Shown here one piece after another: positions 1 to 5,416 of a DNA stretch of 6,076 bases. How positions within the stretch are numbered: position 1 is the first letter of the stretch; the number at the start of each line of letters is the position of its first letter. Source of the DNA: Thiotrichaceae bacterium UBA7359 (lineage in GTDB: Bacteria > Pseudomonadota > Gammaproteobacteria > Eutrophobiales > Eutrophobiaceae). A model generated the notes under the pieces. That model was given only the letters and a program-made list of their open reading frames with translations. It searched no databases and was not told where the DNA came from. The stretch is taken from positions 1 through 6,076 of the forward strand of contig CAJJDJ010000045.1 in assembly GCA_905182825.1 (NCBI GenBank). Reading direction: 5' to 3'. The position numbers and the translations under genes were made by a program.

Positions 1-1
1 T

Positions 2-259
2 AATAAAAAACTGAGTTATAAAATAAAACTAGAGTTAGAAACATTACCAGATAAGGTAGCAGCGTTAGAGCAATCTATTTCTGAGCTGGAAGAAAAAATC
101 AACACTAATGATTTTTACACTCTGCCATATCAAAAACAACAACCAATACTTGATGCATCAAAAATGAAAAACAAAGAATTAGACACAGCTATTCGCCGCT
201 GGAATGAACTAGAAGAAATAGAAAAAAAACTCATAGATAACAAACATGCAAATAAATAG
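2..259 (+). CDS. uup: ABC-F family ATPase Uup, C-terminal end (partial)
   Basis: The frame is open from the window edge and encodes 85 residues up to a TAG stop. It begins NKKLSYKIKLELETLP and ends with RRWNELEEIEKKL, a highly charged, coiled-coil-like segment. KLSYK-x-ELE-x-LP, then FY, then RW-x-ELE is the signature of the Uup C-terminal domain, which follows the second ATPase domain and is described as a DNA-binding coiled coil in Uup. Uup is a cytosolic ABC-F ATPase linked to ribosome function and to precise excision of transposons. The two nucleotide-binding domains lie upstream, outside the window. The stop codon lies inside the next gene (14-base overlap), so the two are probably co-transcribed and translationally coupled. 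Another ABC-F member is possible, but this tail is most typical of Uup. Confidence 0.85.
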   Translation, partial: NKKLSYKIKLELETLPDKVAALEQSISELEEKINTNDFYTLPYQKQQPILDASKMKNKELDTAIRRWNELEEIEKKLIDNKHANK

Positions 260-1118
260 ATGCTATCTAATCCATGGATTTTTACCTGCATTCTTTTCTG
301 CTTGCTGTTTTGCAGTTATGGCAGTCTGCATAAAAATAGCATCTTCTGAATTACCAGCTCCTCAATTAGTCTTTCTTCGTAGTGTCGTAGGATTATTAAT
401 TATTCTCCCAATAGTGTTACCCCGCGGGGTTAATTTTATAAAAACACCAATTATACATCTGCATATGCTACGAGGATTTATTAGCCTCTGTGCAATGATC
501 TGTTTCTTCTATGCTATTTCACAACTCGGTTTATCTGAATCAACTTTACTTAACGCCTCATCACCTCTATTCATAGGTTTATTAGCTTTGCCCATATTAA
601 AAGAGAAGATAACGTCTAACAACGTAATAGCCTTAATCATTGGTTTTATTGGTATCTGTTTTATCATAAAACCCGGCACCACCTTATTCACCCTCGCCGC
701 TTTAATAGGTTTATGTTCTGGTTTATTTATTGCTTGTGCAAAAATATTGATCCGCTATATGGGGAAAACAGAGCCTGTCATGCGTACAGTCTTTTACTTT
801 AGTGTTTTTTCAACCCTTTATTCAAGTGTATTAATGATCTGGTTTTGGCAGTCACCAACAATGTTTGATGTGTTGATTATAGTAATAGCAGCTATATGCG
901 CTACAGGAGGACAAACATTATTGACTTATTCTTATACACATAATGATGCAGTAACAGTAGCTCCACTTACTTATGTTACTGTCATTATGACTACATTGTT
1001 AGGGTGGCTTGGTTGGAATGAATTGCCGGACGCTGGTTCTAGTATTGGTGCTATTTTAATCATTGGTTCCTGTACATCTCTAATCATTCAAAGCAAGTCT
1101 TCTAATCCACAACAATAA
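246..1118 (+). CDS. EamA/DMT-superfamily inner-membrane permease
   Basis: This 290-residue, very hydrophobic protein has about ten predicted membrane segments (roughly residues 11-31, 38-58, 71-92, 100-117, 126-142, 148-168, 180-200, 207-222, 238-256, 265-282). They form the duplicated EamA domain, about 10-143 and 151-283. Family features seen are P39-x-LVFLR in helix 2, SPLF followed by ILKEKI (106-122) closing helix 4, FIIKPG (139-144) after helix 5, and in the second half APLTYVTVIMTTLLGWLGWNE (239-259). Such proteins export or import small metabolites (amino acids, nucleotides, sugars), but the substrate cannot be read from sequence. Length is normal for the family. The ATG at 246 overlaps the end of uup by 14 bases and has no clear Shine-Dalgarno sequence, so translation may depend on coupling. 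The next in-frame Met (residue 25) lies inside helix 1 and is an unlikely start. Confidence 0.9.
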   Translation: MQINRCYLIHGFLPAFFSACCFAVMAVCIKIASSELPAPQLVFLRSVVGLLIILPIVLPRGVNFIKTPIIHLHMLRGFISLCAMICFFYAISQLGLSESTLLNASSPLFIGLLALPILKEKITSNNVIALIIGFIGICFIIKPGTTLFTLAALIGLCSGLFIACAKILIRYMGKTEPVMRTVFYFSVFSTLYSSVLMIWFWQSPTMFDVLIIVIAAICATGGQTLLTYSYTHNDAVTVAPLTYVTVIMTTLLGWLGWNELPDAGSSIGAILIIGSCTSLIIQSKSSNPQQ

Positions 1119-1453
1119 AAATGGACCACATGAAAGATAATATATTTTTTTATAGAAGAGTTCATACATCATATAATGTCGTCTTGAACGCGGTCTTTAT
1201 TATGGGATATTGTTAGGCTTAATTAACAATCATATATATTCTGGATAGAAAAATCAGCTAGACTTCGTTAGAATAAGCTAAAAATATATTTCATCAACAG
1301 AATCGTATAAGTTATATGCGCACATTAACAAGTATCGATGAAAGCGTTGAGGAGTGTCTTAATTAAACTGATTTTCTGAAGATCCTATCTGAAATTTTTT
1401 ATTGATATTTTCTGTGATACTTTGTTTTTTTCTCTTTAGATATCTATAGATTC

Positions 1454-1468
1454 AACTCAAAGTGAGTT
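1454..1468. repeat. small perfect hairpin (6-bp stem)
   Basis: AACTCA (1454-1459) and TGAGTT (1463-1468) are exact inverted copies around a 3-base AAG loop. There is no U tract on either side, so this is not a typical intrinsic terminator. It is short enough to occur by chance, but it lies 20 bases before a UUCG-loop hairpin. Confidence 0.3.
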
Positions 1469-1487
1469 CATAAAATATTGCATATCA

Positions 1488-1499
1488 AGCCTTCGGGCT
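1488..1499 (+). other. mini-hairpin with C(UUCG)G tetraloop
   Basis: AGCC-TTCG-GGCT forms a 4-bp, GC-rich stem closed by the very stable C(UUCG)G tetraloop when read on the plus strand. It is one of few GC-rich spots in the intergenic stretch. No run of T follows (AATCCTG), so a terminator role is doubtful. It could be part of a 3' untranslated region or a small RNA, or it could be chance. Confidence 0.3.
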
Positions 1500-1651
1500 A
1501 ATCCTGTTCAGTCAACTATTATGTGTTTTAGTTTAACTTCTATAATAAGCTCTAAAAACATAAGTGATATTTTAATTTATTGAAGTTTCAATCATAAACA
1601 TGCAACTGATTGGCTTCCTATCGCTTATCTGTACTTTTTTTAACTATAAAT

Positions 1652-1703
1652 ATAGCTCTATCATTATTTATTAGTGTTTGAAATCTGCGTATTTTCGAGC
1701 TAT
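1652..1703. repeat. wide inverted repeat downstream of the 117-residue gene
   Basis: ATAGCTC (1652-1658) is repeated inverted as GAGCTAT (1697-1703), separated by 38 AT-rich bases, just past the stop of the minus-strand gene. It might end that transcript, but the loop is long, the stem short, and no clean U tract follows directly. Chance is a real alternative. Confidence 0.2.
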
Positions 1704-1716
1704 TTTACTGACTTTA

Positions 1717-2070
1717 TTAAGAAAATTTATTTACTAGCCTATCAGTCCATTTCCCATTATCGTTCATAGCACAATTCTCTTCTGTATCGTATGAAATATG
1801 ATTTGCAATATCATTAACACATACACCAATACAGAATAGCTTTTCTTGGATTAAATTGTTTAATTCATGATTGTGTTTTTTTGCCATAAACTTATTTAGA
1901 TTATCATTGGTATCTAAGACACAAATCACGTTTAAACTATGAGAAAAATTATTGTAATCAACCAAATGTGTCAGCCATTGGAAGCCAGTGATTTGTCGTA
2001 ATGCTATCTCACATACACTCATTAAAGCGATTCTAAGTTGGTTATCTATTTTTTTATCTGTCTTACGCAT
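1717..2070 (-). CDS. conserved uncharacterised protein, 117 aa
   Basis: The protein is soluble, 117 residues, with no signal peptide or membrane segment. It opens with a basic stretch, MRKTDKKIDNQLRIAL, then VCEIAL (19-24), GFQWLTHLVDY (29-39), SLNVICVLDTN (45-55), a Lys/His/Asn-rich helix (60-78), and near the end HISYDTEENC (91-100) and GKWTDRL (106-112). From memory, this pattern matches a family widespread in marine gammaproteobacteria and Pseudomonas relatives. Members are often listed as hypothetical and sometimes labelled 'Fis family transcriptional regulator'. I see no Fis-like helix-turn-helix, so I do not adopt that function. The start is supported by an AGGTGA ribosome binding site 10 bases upstream. 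The gene stands alone: 268 bases from the upstream gene on the same strand and convergent with eamA. Function unknown. Confidence 0.75.
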   Translation of the reverse strand: MRKTDKKIDNQLRIALMSVCEIALRQITGFQWLTHLVDYNNFSHSLNVICVLDTNDNLNKFMAKKHNHELNNLIQEKLFCIGVCVNDIANHISYDTEENCAMNDNGKWTDRLVNKFS

Positions 2071-2080
2071 ATTTTAATAG

Positions 2081-2086
2081 TCACCT
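2081..2086 (-). promoter_or_regulatory. ribosome binding site of the 117-aa gene
   Basis: On the minus strand AGGTGA lies 10 bases before the ATG at 2070, a good Shine-Dalgarno match. It supports this start and argues that the reading frame is a real gene. Confidence 0.55.
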
Positions 2087-2157
2087 AATCTAGCCATGAA
2101 GTTTTTCCATCATTTTTTTGTGAGGTTATTCTGAGAACTTTATTCTATCAATTTAAC

Positions 2158-2202
2158 ATAAAAAAATTAATTATAATGACTTAAGATCTAATATTTTTTT
2201 AT
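2158..2202. repeat. A7/T7 inverted repeat between minus-strand genes
   Basis: ATAAAAAAAT (2158-2167) and ATTTTTTTAT (2193-2202) are exact inverted copies around a 25-base spacer. A transcript from either strand would carry A-rich then U-rich arms. The stem is pure A/T, so it would be weak as RNA. Phased A tracts can also bend DNA upstream of a promoter. With this base composition chance cannot be excluded. Confidence 0.3.
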
Positions 2203-2238
2203 TGAATACTATGTGAGGAAATATATCTAAAATAGAAT

Positions 2239-2270
2239 ATGTCTTAGATTTCCAGAATTACTTGAGACAT
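2239..2270. repeat. 8-bp inverted repeat downstream of the YdjM-like gene
   Basis: ATGTCTTA (2239-2246) pairs with TGAGACAT (2263-2270) with one G-U pair and a 16-base loop, about 70 bases past the stop of the minus-strand membrane protein gene. No U tract follows on the minus strand. It could be a 3'-end structure or an operator-like site for the next gene. Weak evidence. Confidence 0.25.
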
Positions 2271-2338
2271 GTTTTAGTATCTGCGATGATTCACGACTAG
2301 CTCCTTACTGATTGTAGTAGAACAAAAATATATCTTAC

Positions 2339-3343
2339 TTATTCGTTAATAGATTTGCCCATTAGCATATCAATAAACTGTTGTTTAACCTTCTTCGATG
2401 CATATCGATAATTATCAAGCTTCACATGTCGAGTGGTATTATCTAGGTCTATTTTAATCGCCCACAAAGGCGCAATACCAATCGGGTCTATCGAATAACG
2501 TATATCTCCTAATAAACTAGGTTCCCCTGGGTATTGACTGACATAATTATCAGAAAATTTTTCAAACCGTTGAATATCTTCAGCTAGCTGTGAATTAGCA
2601 TCTAGCTCTGGAAAGCTTTTCATTATATCGAATTTTTTTATAGTGCCACCTTGGTAGACACGTTTTGATAAACCTACTCGTACAGCATCCACATAAAATG
2701 TCTCATTTGATAAGTATATCGAACGCCATAACAAGGCATTACCAATGGTTGGTTTTACAATTATTTTTTCGATGGTGTGTTCACGTTGTGCTGCTAATTG
2801 TATTATGTGACTTTCTGCACGCTTCATTTGAGAAAATGTAAACAACAAATAACAGCCTGCTAATAAAATACCAAGACGACTAAAGAATGAACTATTTTTT
2901 TTATACCCAGTAATAATTGCGATTATTAATGTAATCGTGAACAAAGGGTCTACAATCGAAATGATGTGCCATGATATTCGTATATTTTTTAGCGGCCAGA
3001 GTAAATTCGTGCCATAACTAGTACAGGCATCGATGAAACCACTTAATAAATATCCCATAAAACAATAGAGAAATAAATAACTCGCAGACAACTTGTTACG
3101 TAAGAAAGGCCATAACAATAAAAAAGCTAAACCTGCACCAACAGGTATAAAGAAGACTGAATGTGTAAAGTGACGATGAAACTCTAAAGATAATAATGGA
3201 TCAGACTCTGAGCTTATGAATATATCGGCATCTGCAATGACACCGGCGATCAGTCCAATAGTTGTTGCTATACGCACATGCGTCCTTTTAGCAACAGTTT
3301 GTGCTAATGCAGCACCTAGCACACTTTGTGTCAATATATCCAT
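2339..3343 (-). CDS. YdjM/DUF457-family membrane-bound putative metal-dependent hydrolase
   Basis: The 334-residue protein starts MDILTQSVLGAALAQ, close to the usual MDPLTQ-x-LGAA opening of this family, which supports the start even though no good Shine-Dalgarno precedes it. The N-terminal half holds about five membrane segments (22-43, 63-80, 88-105, 127-147, 155-171). The putative metal site is visible: D38-x-D40 at the end of helix 1, H56-R-H58-F-T-H61-S, then D105 in SGFIDACTSYGTNLLWPL and D132 in SIVDPLFT. Residues about 175-334 form a soluble domain with no membrane segment. Relatives include E. coli YdjM (LexA-regulated, inner membrane) and YbcI. The reaction and substrate are not known, and 'hydrolase' rests on conserved His/Asp residues. 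I saw no clear LexA box upstream. All expected motif residues are present, so the gene looks intact. Confidence 0.87.
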   Translation of the reverse strand: MDILTQSVLGAALAQTVAKRTHVRIATTIGLIAGVIADADIFISSESDPLLSLEFHRHFTHSVFFIPVGAGLAFLLLWPFLRNKLSASYLFLYCFMGYLLSGFIDACTSYGTNLLWPLKNIRISWHIISIVDPLFTITLIIAIITGYKKNSSFFSRLGILLAGCYLLFTFSQMKRAESHIIQLAAQREHTIEKIIVKPTIGNALLWRSIYLSNETFYVDAVRVGLSKRVYQGGTIKKFDIMKSFPELDANSQLAEDIQRFEKFSDNYVSQYPGEPSLLGDIRYSIDPIGIAPLWAIKIDLDNTTRHVKLDNYRYASKKVKQQFIDMLMGKSINE

Positions 3344-3392
3344 CGAGTGTTTATATCAGACTATCGATTAACGTGATACAAATTCGATAATA

Positions 3393-3398
3393 ATTATA
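3393..3398 (-). promoter_or_regulatory. possible -10 box for the YdjM-like gene
   Basis: A perfect TATAAT on the minus strand ends 49 bases before the ATG at 3343. No good -35 hexamer lies at 16-18 bases. In sequence this AT-rich, TATAAT occurs by chance, so this is only a candidate. Confidence 0.22.
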
Positions 3399-3458
3399 AC
3401 TAAATAAAATAAAGTTATTTATTTGATAATATAGGTAGTAAGAGTTGATGCGTTTTTT

Positions 3459-3775
3459 TCAATTACTCTTTAATGGCCAAACTTCAATATAACCAGCTTT
3501 ATATCGAGGATCGAAACCATCAAAAATTTTCATCAGTCCTATCTCTGCTGCGCATAGAAATATAAAATCATCTACATTTGAAGATTGTTACGTCATTCCT
3601 ATGCTGCCTTTACTATCATTTTATTGTCTCCATACGCTTTTTATAATCATATTTATGATCTTCGTTTAATATGATACTTATCTCTAAAATAACCTGTGTT
3701 TGATTCCTTGATTAATTGCGTAATGACCGTATAGGTGTCGGGTGTATATTTTAGCATTTCAAGGTGGGATACCAT
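3459..3775 (-). pseudogene. putative decayed gene downstream of the DUF2288 gene
   Basis: No frame stays open, but three consecutive minus-strand segments read like ordinary protein. Segment 1 (3775-3653) begins MVSHLEMLKYTPDTYTVI and continues QLIKESN. Segment 2, in another frame (3711-3616), contains EISIILNEDHKYDYKKRME. Segment 3, in the third frame (about 3620-3459, with an internal TAA at 3590-3588), ends with DDFIFLCAAEIGLMKIF followed by DGFDPRYKAGYIEVWPLKSN and a TGA. Joined by two frameshifts and one nonsense codon they would give a product of about 100 residues. I do not recognise the family. The start lies 28 bases past the DUF2288 stop on the same strand, so it could once have been the second gene of that transcript. 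The alternative is that these are unrelated chance frames, or that segment 3 alone is a 24-residue peptide (3459-3533). Confidence 0.45.
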
Positions 3776-3803
3776 CATGGAGTAAGCACAACCATTTATT
3801 CAT

Positions 3804-4121
3804 CTAATCGACTATAGGTTGAACCAACACCCATGGCTTAATTACTACAGCCCAGACTAGTATTTTTTCCTCATACCAAGCGCTTGCTTGATCATCAGTG
3901 ACATGGGCAACCAAACCTTCTTTTAACCATCTCTCAAATTGATTTTCATCATCATTAGATAATATGGTTGCAACCCTTATGAGATCTACTTTATGAGAAA
4001 CATAAATTGCCATTCCCTTAGCAAAGAACGGTAATAACTCATTCCAGTTGATTTTTGAGGTTTCTCGATTAATTTTTTGTAACGGTTCCTCAACTATCTC
4101 TAGATTATTTTTTTCCATCAT
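3804..4121 (-). CDS. DUF2288 family protein
   Basis: This 105-residue soluble protein matches DUF2288: KINRETSKINWNELLPFFA (16-34) is the conserved N-terminal block, then VDLIRVA (45-51), a small acidic stretch with W65 (FERWLKEG), V74-TDDQASAW (to 82), and a C-terminal LVWAVVIKPWVLVQ (88-101). Length is normal for the family and the function is unknown. Two ATG codons are adjacent (4121 and 4118); a TGGA motif upstream sits 5 and 8 bases from them, so either could be used. It is divergent from the NYN-domain gene across 226 bases and is followed on the same strand by the decayed frame at 3459-3775. Confidence 0.87.
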   Translation of the reverse strand: MMEKNNLEIVEEPLQKINRETSKINWNELLPFFAKGMAIYVSHKVDLIRVATILSNDDENQFERWLKEGLVAHVTDDQASAWYEEKILVWAVVIKPWVLVQPIVD

Positions 4122-4141
4122 ATCAATCCAACCAAAGGCAA

Positions 4142-4159
4142 ATTATATTGATAATTATA
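4142..4159 (-). promoter_or_regulatory. candidate -10 boxes for the DUF2288 gene
   Basis: Two TATAAT hexamers occur on the minus strand (4142-4147 and 4154-4159), 20 and 32 bases before the ATG at 4121. Either would give a short leader that keeps the TGGA ribosome binding site. No convincing -35 box was seen at the usual distance. Confidence 0.35.
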
Positions 4160-4206
4160 ACGACATGCTAGGTGTTATAGAAATGGCAATCATTCTGCTT
4201 AGTAAG

Positions 4207-4229
4207 AAAAAAAATCTAACATTTAGATT
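4207..4229 (-). terminator. terminator-like hairpin with T8 tract, minus strand
   Basis: AATCTAA (4213-4219) and TTAGATT (4223-4229) are perfect inverted copies with a 3-base loop. Read on the minus strand the stem is followed by eight T residues (4214-4207), the shape of an intrinsic terminator. The stem has only one G-C pair, so it would be weak. It lies upstream of the DUF2288 start, so it could stop antisense transcripts coming from the NYN side or attenuate a longer DUF2288 leader. Confidence 0.3.
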
Positions 4230-4268
4230 ACTACGTTGGTTATTTTGATTGATAATTTATAAGCGCTA

Positions 4269-4297
4269 TTGACAAAGTCTTAAATAATTCAACAAAT
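4269..4297 (+). promoter_or_regulatory. candidate sigma-70 promoter for the NYN gene
   Basis: A perfect -35 box TTGACA (4269-4274) is followed after 17 bases by ACAAAT (4292-4297), a poor -10 that matches only the last three bases of TATAAT. A better -10, GATAAT, lies at 4313-4318 but is too far from this -35. The position, 51-79 bases before the ATG at 4348, is right for a promoter in a divergent region. Confidence 0.4.
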
Positions 4298-4336
4298 AAG
4301 CAAATAACTTGAGATAATAGCCATCACATCACGATT

Positions 4337-4341
4337 TAAGG
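4337..4341 (+). promoter_or_regulatory. ribosome binding site of the NYN gene
   Basis: TAAGG lies 6 bases before the ATG at 4348, which is good Shine-Dalgarno spacing and supports that start. Confidence 0.55.
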
Positions 4342-4347
4342 TTTTAC

Positions 4348-4896
4348 ATGAACGAGATAAAAGAAGTATCTAACGAACTAGAAAATATTGTTATCTCTCA
4401 GACTGTTGCAATTTTAGTTGACGGTAACAATATAGAGCGCAGTATCCATACAGAAGCCAATGACACAAATACTATGCTCAATTTTGATGTATTAATTCCA
4501 AAATTGTTGGTTAATCGTGGACTTAGTCGACTAGTTTATTTTCGGGAAGGAAAACACATATCTAATAAACTACAGGAACGTTTACACAATTTTTATCATG
4601 GCTCTGTGCGCCCTTGTCATAAGAGTGCCGATATTCCGCTTTCGATCAATGCTATTCAATTAGCCAATAAAGTTGATACCATTATCATCATGTCTGGTGA
4701 TTCAGACTATATAGAATTGGTAAGACATTTAAAATCAGAGGGTGTCCGTGTCGAAATAGCTGCGGTAGCAAGTACTACTTCGAGGTTTATAGTTGAAGAA
4801 GCAGATCATTTCCATGAAATAACAAAAGAAGACTGGTTCACTTTGCCTACTAAAAAGCCTCAAAAAAAACGAAATAAAAAAGCAGACGATAATTGA
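4348..4896 (+). CDS. NYN-domain (LabA/DUF88-like) putative RNase
   Basis: The protein has 182 residues, is soluble, and carries one NYN domain (about 18-160). This PIN-like nuclease fold is recognised from VAILVDGNNIERS (20-32) with D25 and N27-N28, an acidic residue D95 after HKSADIPL, and the block TIIIMSGDSDYIELVRHL (111-128) with D118 and D120. The segment after that, EGVRVEIAAV to ADHFHEI, is also typical. Together D25, D95, D118 and D120 would form the metal-binding acidic site, so an active endoribonuclease is plausible, but the target RNA is unknown. The domain is followed by a lysine-rich tail (168-178, PTKKPQKKRNKKAD) that could bind nucleic acid. It is divergent from the DUF2288 gene and has a short broken frame right after its stop codon. 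Confidence 0.87.
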   Translation: MNEIKEVSNELENIVISQTVAILVDGNNIERSIHTEANDTNTMLNFDVLIPKLLVNRGLSRLVYFREGKHISNKLQERLHNFYHGSVRPCHKSADIPLSINAIQLANKVDTIIIMSGDSDYIELVRHLKSEGVRVEIAAVASTTSRFIVEEADHFHEITKEDWFTLPTKKPQKKRNKKADDN

Positions 4897-4920
4897 ATGA
4901 ATTCTACTACACCATTCAAT
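4892..4920. repeat. 8-bp inverted repeat over the NYN stop codon
   Basis: ATTGAATG (4892-4899) and CATTCAAT (4913-4920) are perfect inverted copies with a 13-base loop, and the left arm contains the NYN TGA stop. No U tract follows (CTTAAAG), so it is not a classical terminator. It may protect the 3' end of the NYN mRNA or be chance. Confidence 0.35.
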
Positions 4921-5096
4921 CTTAAAGATATTTCTCAAATTCAGGACTCGCTAATCATGAGCCGTGACGCAAAATAAAATCAAATTATGACAACATTATT
5001 TCCAACATATTGACTAGTCATTTTCAGGATAAATTACTAGCCTTAATGAGATCAATCGATGACAACCCTATGTCTTTTTTTTCAGTAACCTATTAA
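4897..5096 (+). pseudogene. possible gene remnant after the NYN gene
   Basis: An ATG directly after the NYN stop codon opens a frame of 26 codons, 4897-4977, reading MNSTTPFNLKDISQIQDSLI and then MSRDAK before TAA. An overlapping frame one base back, open from 4968 to 5096, continues with KSNYDNIISNILTSHFQ and ends SFFSVTY. A single frame change in the A-rich stretch 4970-4980 would join them into about 65 residues. The first part loosely resembles the N-terminus of the helicase HrpA (DSLMLRDR in E. coli). This is a guess from a few residues, and no helicase motif follows. It could be the stub of a deleted gene, a real small protein, or chance. Confidence 0.3.
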
Positions 5097-5416
5097 AAAT
5101 AATATGTGATAATGTATTGTAAATAGATAAATCTAAGGAAAAGTTTTACCAATTAATATTTATAGGTTAATAAAAGAATCTTCGCTGATTGCGCTGTAAA
5201 TATCTCTGCGGTGCCCATTAATAGAAGTACCCTCCTATATAAAATTTTCATGAGATATACCCATCAAAACTATTTTTAATCGAATCAAATTTGAAAAATT
5301 CAACATATATCTGCATAGTAGCGCTTTTTATTAATCGCAATAAGGTTTGATTATCCTAATATTTCATATTTTATGTTTATGATTAGAGGGCATTTATATA
5401 ATAACTGGAGAAAAAC
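5097..5416. other. intergenic region upstream of slyD, no recognisable gene
   Basis: All frames are interrupted. The only item with a good ribosome binding site is a 21-codon minus-strand frame (5153-5218), preceded by GGAGG 12 bases before its ATG. The slyD promoter should lie near the right end. TATGAT (5378-5383) is a reasonable -10 box 33 bases before the start, but no -35 hexamer is well placed (TTGATT at 5347-5352 is 25 bases away). No terminator was seen. Confidence 0.5.
5407..5410 (+). promoter_or_regulatory. ribosome binding site fixing the GTG start of slyD
   Basis: GGAG sits 6 bases before the GTG at 5417. Together with the family's usual N-terminus it decides the choice of a GTG rather than an ATG start. 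Confidence 0.7.

Larger units (their letters stand above)
1119..1716. other. long gene-free intergenic stretch between convergent genes
   Basis: About 600 bases separate the stop of the EamA permease from the stop of the minus-strand 117-residue gene. All frames are closed by frequent stops. The longest ATG reading frames noticed (for example 1121-1216, 31 residues) resemble no known protein. The stretch holds two small perfect hairpins (1454-1468 and 1488-1499), a wide inverted repeat (1652-1703) and many A/T runs. No strong GC-stem terminator with a U tract was found for either flanking gene. The size is unusual for a bacterial convergent gap and could be eroded coding sequence too decayed to recognise. 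Confidence 0.6.

Noticed and set aside
509..691. Minus-strand 60-codon frame inside the EamA permease gene
   Set aside because: Fully antisense to a clear membrane-protein gene, resembles no known protein and has no separate context.
1121..1216. 31-codon plus-strand frame just after the EamA permease
   Set aside because: No ribosome binding site and no recognisable similarity; within chance for AT-rich sequence.
1316..1366. 16-residue frame MRTLTSIDESVEECLN in the intergenic stretch
   Set aside because: Reads like protein but is too short, has no ribosome binding site and has no larger frame around it.
1384..1404. AGAT-CCT-ATCT followed by a T run, as a terminator for the EamA gene
   Set aside because: The stem is only 4 bp and A/T-rich, and it lies more than 260 bases past the stop codon.
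4048..4248. Plus-strand 66-codon frame running from DUF2288 into the divergent region
   Set aside because: Its first part is antisense to the conserved DUF2288 gene. The remaining 27 codons from the ATG at 4166 have no ribosome binding site and no recognisable similarity.
4735..4938. Minus-strand 67-codon frame over the end of the NYN gene
   Set aside because: Antisense to a well-supported NYN gene, with composition driven by the lysine codons on the other strand.
5153..5218. 21-codon minus-strand frame with GGAGG upstream
   Set aside because: The spacing of 12 bases is long, the product is not recognisable and it lies in the slyD upstream region. Too weak for a gene call.
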